This document shows positions 1-6,153 of a DNA stretch of 8,055 nt, piece by piece; position 1 is the stretch's first letter; the number at the start of each line of letters is the position of its first letter. A program made the position numbers and the translations under genes. The notes below the pieces were generated by a model that saw nothing but the letters and a program-made list of their open reading frames with translations, did no database searches and had not been told where the DNA came from. The stretch is taken from the NCBI GenBank assembly GCA_028293265.1, contig JAQGPB010000064.1:1-8055 (forward strand), read 5' to 3'. The stretch comes from Pedosphaera sp. GTDB lineage: Bacteria > Verrucomicrobiota > Verrucomicrobiae > Limisphaerales > Pedosphaeraceae.

Positions 1-16
1 GACACCGGAGGGTGTC
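1..16. other. Small perfect hairpin downstream of the last gene
   Basis: GACACC and GGTGTC form a perfect 6-bp inverted repeat around a GGAG loop at the window edge, about 80 bases past the stop of the legumain/caspase-like gene. No T-run can be seen, because the minus-strand continuation lies outside the window. It could be part of a terminator or of a longer repeat. The rest of 17-95 shows nothing recognisable. Confidence 0.3.
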
Positions 17-95
17 CTCTGTCGCGCTCCTTTCAAGCGGGTTGAGTCTGTCACGTACATGGCGGGCTGTCCAGTGGTATTGCAGTTGGATGCTG

Positions 96-1070
96 TCAAA
101 GTGACATACCTCCATATAGGCGGGCCATTTCAAGCAGGATGGCTTCGAGTTGATGGTAGTAATCGTCCTCTGTCATTTTTGCCTTTCGCAGACGCAAGGC
201 GCTCAGTTTTTGTTCCAACTCATCGCGGCGCGCGCGCGTTTCGGTTGTGAGTTGCCGCTCAGCTTCGCCAGGAACCAAAAACACCTGATGCGCGCGGACG
301 CCGTCCACGGATTTTCCGTCGGCGGCCAATTTGACGGCGCGGGTGCCGTGAAACCATTCCGGGGGAGTTCCGAAACCATCGCCATTGTCGTCCAGCAAGG
401 CGTGCTCGGTCATCAGCCGGCCCTGGTCCTTGTAAAATTGTTCCACCTGATGCGCAGCGGACAGATACGCTTCCAACAAGGAAGTCTGGCCGTCTTTGTC
501 CAAGTCCGCCGCCGGGTCAGCGATGGCGCGGGCGAGGTAACCGCCGAACCGGGTTGCGTTCAGTTCGTAACCGCTGCGGGTGGCCGTGATGATCACGCGA
601 CCTGGGCCGGAAAGCGCGTTCAAAAACGGGCCACTGGCCGAGGCGCATTGGACTACCACCAGAGGCCGCTTGCATGGTTTCAAGGCGGCAGCCAGATCAG
701 CCGCCGAAATGTCGGGGCCGCGCAAATTGAATTTGGCGGAATGGCCGTCGAAAGTTCCGTGGCCCAGAAACACCAGCCAGAGTTCGCCTGCGGGCTTGGC
801 GGTTTCGTTCGTCAAGGCTTCGAGCAACCGCGGCAGGTCTTCGTCGGGCTTCTCCTTGCTTTCTCCGATGACGGTTGTTTGCAAGCCGCCTTTTGCCGCG
901 GCGTCTTTCCACAGACCGGCCCAGGTGGAAAATTGCCCGGCGTATTCCGGTGCGCCGGCTGCGCCGATGACCAGGATCAAGGAGCGTGATTGGTTGGTTT
1001 GTCCGTGGGATGAGTTTACAGCGAAAAGCATCGCGAGAAAAAGAACCGCCAGCGCGACTGCCCGAATCAT
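96..1070 (-). CDS. Secreted legumain/caspase-fold (clan CD-like) protein with two EF-hand loops
   Basis: 324 aa. The N-terminus (residues 1-23, MIRAVALAVLFLAMLFAV core) is a signal peptide without a lipobox Cys, so the product is probably periplasmic. A clan CD (C13/C14-like) fold is suggested by a strand ending in LGHG (His104) followed about 40 residues later by LVVVQCASASGPF (141-149). When the SG-x-F part is aligned with D-A-C-x-S-G of caspases or E-A-C-E-S-G of legumain, the nucleophile position is Ser144, and Cys142 lies two residues earlier. Two EF-hand-type loops follow, DLDKDGQTSLLE (189-200) and DDNGDGFGTPPE (227-238), then a charged helix (about 276-318) that could form a coiled coil. 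The ATG at 1070 is chosen because it opens the signal peptide. It has no Shine-Dalgarno at normal distance; a GGAGGT sits 28 nt upstream, too far to serve it. The reading frame is open further upstream only across repeat DNA. The gene follows the BatA/VWA operon after a 392-bp gap. The coding call is secure and the fold likely; whether it cleaves protein is unknown. Confidence 0.88.
   Translation of the reverse strand: MIRAVALAVLFLAMLFAVNSSHGQTNQSRSLILVIGAAGAPEYAGQFSTWAGLWKDAAAKGGLQTTVIGESKEKPDEDLPRLLEALTNETAKPAGELWLVFLGHGTFDGHSAKFNLRGPDISAADLAAALKPCKRPLVVVQCASASGPFLNALSGPGRVIITATRSGYELNATRFGGYLARAIADPAADLDKDGQTSLLEAYLSAAHQVEQFYKDQGRLMTEHALLDDNGDGFGTPPEWFHGTRAVKLAADGKSVDGVRAHQVFLVPGEAERQLTTETRARRDELEQKLSALRLRKAKMTEDDYYHQLEAILLEMARLYGGMSL
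357..392 (-). other. EF-hand-like loop 2 of the legumain/caspase-like protein
   Basis: Residues 227-238 read DDNGDGFGTPPE. Asp1, Asn3, Asp5, Gly6 and Glu12 fit the calcium-loop pattern. Prolines at positions 10-11 are unusual for a canonical EF-hand, so this may be a dockerin-like or degenerate loop. Confidence 0.55.
471..506 (-). other. EF-hand loop 1 of the legumain/caspase-like protein
   Basis: Residues 189-200 read DLDKDGQTSLLE. This matches the 12-residue EF-hand loop: Asp at positions 1, 3 and 5, Gly at 6, a hydrophobic residue near position 8-10 and Glu at 12. Calcium binding is inferred from the motif only. Confidence 0.7.
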
Positions 1071-1126
1071 TGCGATGTAATTTTTGTGGACGCGGCTTAC
1101 CTCCGCACCGTGAATTGGGAAACAAC

Positions 1127-1154
1127 GAACATCGAACATCGAACATCGTACATC
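1127..1154. repeat. Heptamer tandem repeat (GAACATC on +, GATGTTC on -)
   Basis: Three exact copies of GAACATC (1127-1133, 1134-1140, 1141-1147) are followed by one variant copy, GTACATC (1148-1154). Read through on the minus strand the array gives the spurious peptide FDVRCSMFDVRCF. From memory, similar peptides are common mis-annotations in Pedosphaera-like genomes, which suggests a dispersed intergenic repeat family. Confidence 0.85.
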
Positions 1155-1276
1155 GAATGGGGAAAAAACCCTTACCCCGGCCTGCCCCATGAACCTCGGT
1201 GGTGGCGGCAGTTTGAAAGGGTTTAATGCAGGATAACCATACTTTGGAGTGCGAGTGGAGCCGCCCCTCTCCCCGG

Positions 1277-1309
1277 CCCTCTCCCCACTCCTGCGTCGTG
1301 GGGCGAGGG
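1277..1309. repeat. GC-rich imperfect inverted repeat (stem-loop)
   Basis: CCCTCTCCCCAC (1277-1288) pairs with GTGGGGCGAGGG (1298-1309) in 11 of 12 positions around a 9-nt loop; the only mismatch is 1282/1304. A partial extra arm, CCCCTCTCCCC, lies at 1264-1274. The pyrimidine/purine layout resembles the dispersed CCCTCTCCCC intergenic elements found in GC-rich environmental bacteria. There is no adjacent T-run in either direction, so it is not called a terminator. Confidence 0.7.
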
Positions 1310-1462
1310 AGAAGACGTTGGGCTTCGGATGGTTCAGGGGTTCAATGCGCGAACTGGTATTCGGGGAATTCTCTCTCTCAAGAGGGCGAGGAAGGAGACT
1401 CCGACGCGCAGGGGTGGCTGGTACGGCCACACATGATTCGCGGTTCAATTGTGACGAGACGT

Positions 1463-3913
1463 TCATGGCAAGCCTTTCCAGCGGCGGATGCCCCAGTCGG
1501 CGATGAAGCAGCCGAGCACGAAGAGAAAAACCGACGGGTGGTGCCACAAAGGTTCGGTGGCGGTCTCGGTGATGGGCGCGTGGCGCTCCGGCAGACGCCG
1601 GACGAAGCCGGGCAAATCCTTCATCGTCACGATTTCGCCGCCGGTTCGCCGCGCGATGGTTTCCAAGAGCGCCCGGTTCGGTTTCAGCGAGCGGAATTCT
1701 TCCGCCGCCGGATCGGAAGTCCAACCCGCCTCGGCGCGTCCGACCACCGCTCCGTCCGGTTGCGTCACCGTGGCGTCCACACCATAAGCCCCGGCTGCGC
1801 GCACCACGTAGGTGGCTTCGTACCGGCCAGGTTCGGTCGGGGAAGGATCGGCGGCCAGTTCGAGCGTATTCGTGCCGGCGGGAGCATTCGACAAATTCCC
1901 GGACTGCGGCAAAGTACAGACTGGCCGGATGACGAGGCGGGCGGCGGCGTTTTCCAACGGCTTGTATTCCTCGTCGCGCGCCTTGACGATCAGCCGGACC
2001 TGCGCGGGATCGTCGGTGGCTTCGGATTCGACGGTGACGCGCGCGGGCACGTCGGTGACCAGCCAGCGGACGAGTTGACGCCACGATTTGGCGAGGTCTT
2101 TTTGCAACGCCTCGTCCGCGAGGGTCCGGCGCCACAAATCCCCGATCATCAGCGAGGCGACCGAACCGAGGCCAAACCGCTGGACGACCAGGGCGGGATA
2201 GGTGTGGTTCTCGGTGTCGGACACCATGGCAAGGACGCTGGCGCCGGGCTTGGATTCGCGGATGGGATTCAACACTTCAAAGGTCGGCATGGCCAAGAGC
2301 CGCTTCTGTTCGTCGGCCTCGGTGCCGCGCAACCGCATCCACGGCTGCAACCAGCCTTCGCGCGTGAGCGACATCTTGAAGACGGCGGGGAGTTGGACAT
2401 TTGCGGGGCGGTCCAGATAGACGGGGAGCATCGGCGCAACCGGCGTTTCCGCGTAGCCGCCCTCGCGAAACGACTCCGCGCCGCCCAGCATGAGAAATCC
2501 CCCGCCGCGCTCCGCCACAAACCGGCGCAGCAAAAGCAACTGCTCCTGGGTGAAAAACGCGGCTTCCACGCGGTCCAAAATCACCGCGTGATACTTGAAC
2601 AATTCTGCGGCGGTCTTGGGAAATCCGCCGCGCAGTTCAAATTCATCCTTGGTGTTCAGGCGCACAATGACCGGCTGATCATAGCGGACGGTTTCTTCGT
2701 TCGTCGCCGTGCCGACGCCCTCGAACAACGGATTGCTGACGTCGCCGTAGCGGCTCTTGAAGGCAAATTTTGGCTCCCGCCGCGCGATGCGCAGCAGGGT
2801 GACCATCCGCACCTGCGGATCGTCCTGGAGCGCGCGGTTTAGAAATTTGTATTCCCAATCGGGCCGGCCGACGACGCACAAAATCCGAAACGGCTCCTGC
2901 CCGCGATCCACCACGAGCATCCGGCGGTTGTTGACAAGAGTCGCCTCGCCGGACGCACTGGACGGATTTTTCAATTCGTCGGTCGCCCGCGCATCCAACT
3001 GGTAAAAATGAAGGCCGGGCTTGTCGGGCTGGATTTGAAAGCGAAAATTTAATTTGTCATCGTCGCCACCCGGGCGCTGGACGAGCGCGGCCACCGTGTT
3101 GGACATCGTGGTGAAACCCGCCGGGAGCCGGATGGCATCGTTCGTGCCGGGCGCGGTTTGGCCGGTGGCGATTTCAATCAACTGCGCCCGGATTTCCGAA
3201 CCGGCAAACCCGCGCACGGCGACGGCGGCCTGCACGGTCACCGGCGCATCCTCAAAGGCGGTCTGGCTCACCGCGACCATGTCCACGCTGATATCGCGCA
3301 GGCCGGATTCGCTGCCCATGACCACGGGATAAACCGGCGGACAACCCTCGAGCGGCGGCAGGTCGCCGGCCAGGTCCGTGGCGTTGCCATCCGTGAACAG
3401 CAAAACGCCCGCGACCGGCTGGCCGCGCCAACGGTCCACCGCCGCTTTCAGGGCCGCGCCGAGCGCCGAGGCGCGTCCGTCAAAATTCAGTTCGCCAAAA
3501 TCCCGCGTGCTCTGCAGCCGTGAATCGAAGGTGTAACGACGCACTTGAAAATTTTGTTCCAACTCCGTCTGCCAGCCCTGCGGATCGGCGACCATTTGTT
3601 CGTGCAGCAGTTCACCGCGCGAACGCGGCTGGCCCGCGTCCTTCACCTGCAGGCTCTGACTGTTGTCGGCGATCACGGCGAACACATTCGCGCCCGGTCG
3701 CGCGCGCTGGCTGACCCAAAGCGGCTCGAGCAGGCACAACGCCAGCGCGGCCACGCCCGCAAGTTTCATCGAGCCGCAAACCATGGCGACCCAGCGTTCG
3801 GCCGCATTGCGCCGATACGACCAAAGGAGCGCGCCCGCCAGCGCCGCCAGCGCGACGAGCGAAGGAAAGAGCCAGGCACGGCCGGGCAGAATGATGGTGG
3901 CGAGATCGGTCAT
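1463..3913 (-). CDS. Periplasm-facing membrane protein with VWA-like and GATase-like domains
   Basis: 816 aa. Two N-terminal membrane helices (about 14-34 and 46-66) enclose a basic loop (RRNAAER), and one C-terminal helix (about 793-806) is followed by RRWKG. By the positive-inside rule the large middle part is periplasmic. A von Willebrand A-like domain begins at FAVIADNSQS (78-87) with an intact DxSxS MIDAS (Asp83, Ser85, Ser87) and continues to LLFTDGNATD (171-180, Asp175). The Thr of the MIDAS is probably replaced by Ser149 in GRASALGAAL. Next comes ILCVVGRPDWEYKFLNRAL (344-362) and a class I GATase-like core, including VILDRVEAAFF and GGGFLMLGG (444-478). No cysteine occurs between Cys346 and Cys666, so glutaminase activity is unlikely. 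Beta-rich material fills 620-740. The start codon ATG overlaps the preceding stop as ATGA and has no Shine-Dalgarno, which points to translational coupling. Its role with BatA-type proteins in an envelope complex is inferred from family context. Confidence 0.92.
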   Translation of the reverse strand: MTDLATIILPGRAWLFPSLVALAALAGALLWSYRRNAAERWVAMVCGSMKLAGVAALALCLLEPLWVSQRARPGANVFAVIADNSQSLQVKDAGQPRSRGELLHEQMVADPQGWQTELEQNFQVRRYTFDSRLQSTRDFGELNFDGRASALGAALKAAVDRWRGQPVAGVLLFTDGNATDLAGDLPPLEGCPPVYPVVMGSESGLRDISVDMVAVSQTAFEDAPVTVQAAVAVRGFAGSEIRAQLIEIATGQTAPGTNDAIRLPAGFTTMSNTVAALVQRPGGDDDKLNFRFQIQPDKPGLHFYQLDARATDELKNPSSASGEATLVNNRRMLVVDRGQEPFRILCVVGRPDWEYKFLNRALQDDPQVRMVTLLRIARREPKFAFKSRYGDVSNPLFEGVGTATNEETVRYDQPVIVRLNTKDEFELRGGFPKTAAELFKYHAVILDRVEAAFFTQEQLLLLRRFVAERGGGFLMLGGAESFREGGYAETPVAPMLPVYLDRPANVQLPAVFKMSLTREGWLQPWMRLRGTEADEQKRLLAMPTFEVLNPIRESKPGASVLAMVSDTENHTYPALVVQRFGLGSVASLMIGDLWRRTLADEALQKDLAKSWRQLVRWLVTDVPARVTVESEATDDPAQVRLIVKARDEEYKPLENAAARLVIRPVCTLPQSGNLSNAPAGTNTLELAADPSPTEPGRYEATYVVRAAGAYGVDATVTQPDGAVVGRAEAGWTSDPAAEEFRSLKPNRALLETIARRTGGEIVTMKDLPGFVRRLPERHAPITETATEPLWHHPSVFLFVLGCFIADWGIRRWKGLP
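3653..3667 (-). other. MIDAS DxSxS motif of the VWA-like domain
   Basis: Codons 83-87 encode DNSQS, the metal-ion-dependent adhesion site signature. It is followed by the second Asp in FTDG (codon 175, 3389-3391). Conservation of these residues suggests the domain still binds a divalent metal and a protein ligand. Confidence 0.75.
3910..3913 (-). other. ATGA stop/start overlap (coiled-coil gene to VWA/GATase gene)
   Basis: The TGA of the coiled-coil gene (3912-3910) overlaps the ATG of the VWA/GATase gene (3913-3911) by four bases in total. The bases just upstream (AGCTGGGCAGCCCCCA) hold no Shine-Dalgarno, so termination-reinitiation is the likely mode of starting. Confidence 0.9.
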
Positions 3914-6153
3914 TGGGGGCTGCCCAGCTTTTCGTAATACTTGCGGACCAGCTCGGAATATTTCTCCTGCACCGGATCACGATCCAGCGGCACGAGGCTG
4001 CGGTCGTTCTGCGCGCGGGAAAGTTCCTGGCCGACCCAATCGCGCGCCATCGTCAGCGGCGTCAGCACCTTGTTCTGCAAATCTTCCTTGGAAGGAGGCT
4101 GTCCATTCTCCCGGAAGGCGCGGCGATAAGCTCCGACGCGCTCGCGCACGGTGGCCAGTTGATTGCGCACATCCTGCGAATCCACCGCCTGCTCCACGTC
4201 ACGCATGCGCTCCGACCAGTCCACATAATTGCTGCCCGTGATCGGGCCGTCCGACCCCAATCCGCCACGGCTCCCGCCGTAGCTGCCACCGCGACTGCCA
4301 CCAATCTGTTGGGCGATTTGCCGCAAGCGTTCTTTGCCGGAAGGATCACCACCGGCTTGCGCGCCGACTTGGTCATCAGCCGCAGCGCCGTCCTGGGCTT
4401 CGGATGCATTTCCGGATTGCTGTCCCGAATTTGAACCCTGCTGATTGTTTCCCGCAGAGGCCTGGCCTTGCGCAGAGGCAGCACCCTGACCATTTGATGG
4501 ATTTTTAGATTGCTGCGACTGACTTGATCCCGGTTGATTTTTTCCTGAACCGTTCTGGCCCTCGCGTTCGGATTTCTGCTGATTCTGCGCGGATTGCTGC
4601 TCGCCGCCAGACTGTGACTCCGCGCCACCGCTGGTGGATTCGGCGCTGGCAACTGCGTTGGTATCTGCGCGTCCATTTCCTTTATTACTGCCCGCGCGAG
4701 CCATTGAATTTGTCCGAGCTTGACCGCCGTTGCTGGCATTTTGTCCGGCGGCGGAGGCCGGGGAGTTTGTTCCCGTCGCGAGTTCGTTGGCGACCTGGGT
4801 GGCCAGATCTTCGAGTTCTTTTTGGGCGTAACGCAGAGCATCGGCTTCGCTGCCGAGAACGCTGTCCGCCGCGCGGTCCACGCCCTGGCGCAATTCGTCA
4901 ATGTTCTTGCCGGCGGTGCGTTCCGCCTGGCTGGCCTGCGGGAGAAATCCGCGGTCCACCAATTGCGCGCTGATGTCGAGTTGATTGTCCGCATGCGCCT
5001 GGTCCGCGCGCCGGACGATGTCGTAAAGCTGCTTGGAGAGGAGCGGCTCGGTGGTTTCGGCCTGCTCGGTGATGGTGCGCATCTCGCCGAGGAGATTGGT
5101 CAGCGCATTTTGCTGGCGGGCCAACTGCTCCGATAACGCTTTGCGTTGGGAAGCATCGTCCAGTTTCTTTTCCCCGGAATTGTTCAGTCCGTCCAGGTCG
5201 TGCGCGATCTTGTCCTCCTGGTTCGCGAGGTCGTGCGCCTCGTTCCGCAACTGACGCATTTGCTTGGCGAACTGGCTGGAGGTTTGCTGCCGCAGGTTCT
5301 CGCGCAGGTTTTGCAAATTTTGCTCGGCGCGCGCGCCGGCTGCCAGCGCCTCGGAAACTGATTTGTTTTCAAGTTCCTGCGCGGCCTTTTGCACGTCGTT
5401 GCGCGTCTGCTCCAGTTGCTGGCGAGCTTCGGCCTGTTTGGAGGCGTCGGGCGATTGCTCCATCTTCTGGCGCAGTTCGTCCACGTCGGCCAGCATCTGG
5501 CGCTCCTCGTCGCGGAGACGCTTGAGCTGGCGTTGAATGTCTTCGCGTTCCTGCTCGGTGCGGGCCTCCTGCAAGGCGGTTTGCAGGTCGCGCAGGCGGT
5601 CATTCATGTCCTGCTGCCGCCGCGCCAGTTGCTTGAGGCGATCGGCCGTTTCCGACTGCTCGCGTTGTTGCGGCGTTTGGTCGGCGGTCGCCTGGCGCTC
5701 GGTTTCGTAACGGTTTTCCTCCTTGGTCATGTCGAGCTGATTGAGTTCCTGCTGGCTGGGCTGGCCGGAGCCGCCGCCTTTTTGATTGCGGCTGCGCGAG
5801 CGCGACATGCGATACTCGCGCGGCGTGGCTTTGAGCAATGCCTGATAAGCAGACTGTTCTGCGGCGATGGCGGCGGGCAGTTTGTCCGGAGATTTTCGGG
5901 CGGCTTCGAGCGCAGTGCGCGCGTGTTCCATTTCCTTGACGGCGGTTTCGAGCGCGGGTTTGTCGCGCAGGTTCTCGCCGCTTGCGAGCATCTGTCTGGC
6001 CTGCTCGAGGGCGTTGCCCTCGGCTTCAATCACGACGTCGACGTCGGAGGCGTAATCGCCGGTGGATTTGGCTGGCGAATTGGCGGGTTGCGCCCGGAGG
6101 GATGGGACGGATGAAATCGAGGACAAAGTAAGAATAAGCAGGATTTTTTTCAT
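3910..6153 (-). CDS. Exported Gln-rich coiled-coil protein, resembling the C-terminal half of DUF4175-type proteins
   Basis: 747 aa with no cysteine. Residues 1-21 (MKKILLILTLSSISSVPSLRA) form a signal peptide and fix the start at ATG 6153; the frame is open for 82 more codons upstream, but only as overlap with the preceding gene. Residues 35-110 are helical, ending AYQALLKATPREYRMSRSR. Residues 140-455 form a long Gln/Glu/Arg-rich predicted coiled coil (for example RLKQLARRQQDMNDRLRDL). Residues 461-605 are Ser/Gly/Gln/Asn/Ala low complexity, followed by a Gly/Ser/Arg patch with two GGSRGG copies (618-631). The C-terminal segment (642-745) is ordered and ends DRSLVPLDRDPVQEKYSEL then VRKYYEKLG; a closing motif of the form LVP-DRDPVP-Y---VR-YYE-LG is, from memory, typical of DUF4175-family C-termini. 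It overlaps both neighbours by four bases. Likely a periplasmic scaffold or partner of the membrane protein upstream; no enzymatic motif is visible. Confidence 0.93.
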   Translation of the reverse strand: MKKILLILTLSSISSVPSLRAQPANSPAKSTGDYASDVDVVIEAEGNALEQARQMLASGENLRDKPALETAVKEMEHARTALEAARKSPDKLPAAIAAEQSAYQALLKATPREYRMSRSRSRNQKGGGSGQPSQQELNQLDMTKEENRYETERQATADQTPQQREQSETADRLKQLARRQQDMNDRLRDLQTALQEARTEQEREDIQRQLKRLRDEERQMLADVDELRQKMEQSPDASKQAEARQQLEQTRNDVQKAAQELENKSVSEALAAGARAEQNLQNLRENLRQQTSSQFAKQMRQLRNEAHDLANQEDKIAHDLDGLNNSGEKKLDDASQRKALSEQLARQQNALTNLLGEMRTITEQAETTEPLLSKQLYDIVRRADQAHADNQLDISAQLVDRGFLPQASQAERTAGKNIDELRQGVDRAADSVLGSEADALRYAQKELEDLATQVANELATGTNSPASAAGQNASNGGQARTNSMARAGSNKGNGRADTNAVASAESTSGGAESQSGGEQQSAQNQQKSEREGQNGSGKNQPGSSQSQQSKNPSNGQGAASAQGQASAGNNQQGSNSGQQSGNASEAQDGAAADDQVGAQAGGDPSGKERLRQIAQQIGGSRGGSYGGSRGGLGSDGPITGSNYVDWSERMRDVEQAVDSQDVRNQLATVRERVGAYRRAFRENGQPPSKEDLQNKVLTPLTMARDWVGQELSRAQNDRSLVPLDRDPVQEKYSELVRKYYEKLGSPQ
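4339..4773 (-). other. Low-complexity Ser/Gly/Gln/Asn linker within the coiled-coil protein
   Basis: Codons 461-605 encode almost only Ser, Gly, Gln, Asn, Ala, Lys and Glu, with short motifs such as QSGG, SQSQQS and NNQQGSNSGQQSG. The central part (about 4430-4570) uses many A/T-ending codons (TCA, AGT, CAA, TCT, AAA, AAT, CCA, GGT), unlike the GC-ending usage on both sides. The segment is probably disordered and separates the coiled coil from the C-terminal domain. Confidence 0.8.
6150..6153 (-). other. ATGA stop/start overlap (DUF4175-like gene to coiled-coil gene)
   Basis: TGA (6152-6150) of the DUF4175-like gene overlaps ATG (6153-6151) of the coiled-coil gene. The preceding minus-strand bases (GGCAGCGCCAAACACCC) show no Shine-Dalgarno, so translation is probably coupled. 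Confidence 0.9.

Larger units (their letters stand above)
1071..1462. other. Repeat-rich non-coding gap between the operon and the legumain/caspase-like gene
   Basis: This is the only gap over 300 bases in the window. It holds a heptamer tandem repeat (1127-1154), a GC-rich imperfect hairpin (1277-1309), a second CT/GA-rich stretch (about 1363-1400), and copies of GGTTYAAT at 1220-1227, 1339-1346 and 1442-1449. The first two copies extend to GGGTTYAATGC (1219-1229 and 1338-1348). All frames across it give the low-quality Arg/Pro/Ser-rich translations typical of repeats. No convincing -35/-10 pair was found for the gene at 1070. A run of six T's on the minus strand (about 1163-1168) lies too far from the hairpin to make it an intrinsic terminator. 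Confidence 0.7.

Noticed and set aside
150..989. Open frame on the + strand (279 codons) antisense to the legumain/caspase-like gene
   Set aside because: No recognisable features. The minus-strand frame has a signal peptide, the His motif and EF-hand loops.
1099..1104. GGAGGT on the minus strand as ribosome site for the legumain/caspase-like gene
   Set aside because: It lies 28 nt from the ATG at 1070, and no in-frame ATG, GTG or TTG lies at a suitable distance.
1277..1309. Intrinsic terminator after the VWA/GATase gene
   Set aside because: The stem is strong, but no T-run follows in either orientation, and the surrounding sequence looks like a dispersed repeat.
1071..2135. N-terminal extension of the legumain/caspase-like gene upstream to 2135
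   Set aside because: The extension runs through intergenic repeats and out of frame through the preceding gene. It is Arg/Pro-rich, and the signal peptide at 1070 marks the real start.
1226..2842. Long open frame on the + strand (538 codons) antisense to the VWA/GATase gene
   Set aside because: It starts in repeat DNA, its translation is Arg/Gly/His-rich with no domain, and it mirrors the GC-rich third positions of the minus-strand gene, which has clear motifs.
4062..4994. Alternative minus-strand frame (310 codons) inside the coiled-coil gene
   Set aside because: It is Arg/Pro/Ser-rich with no structure. The frame at 3910-6153 continues through this region with coiled coil and a conserved C-terminus.
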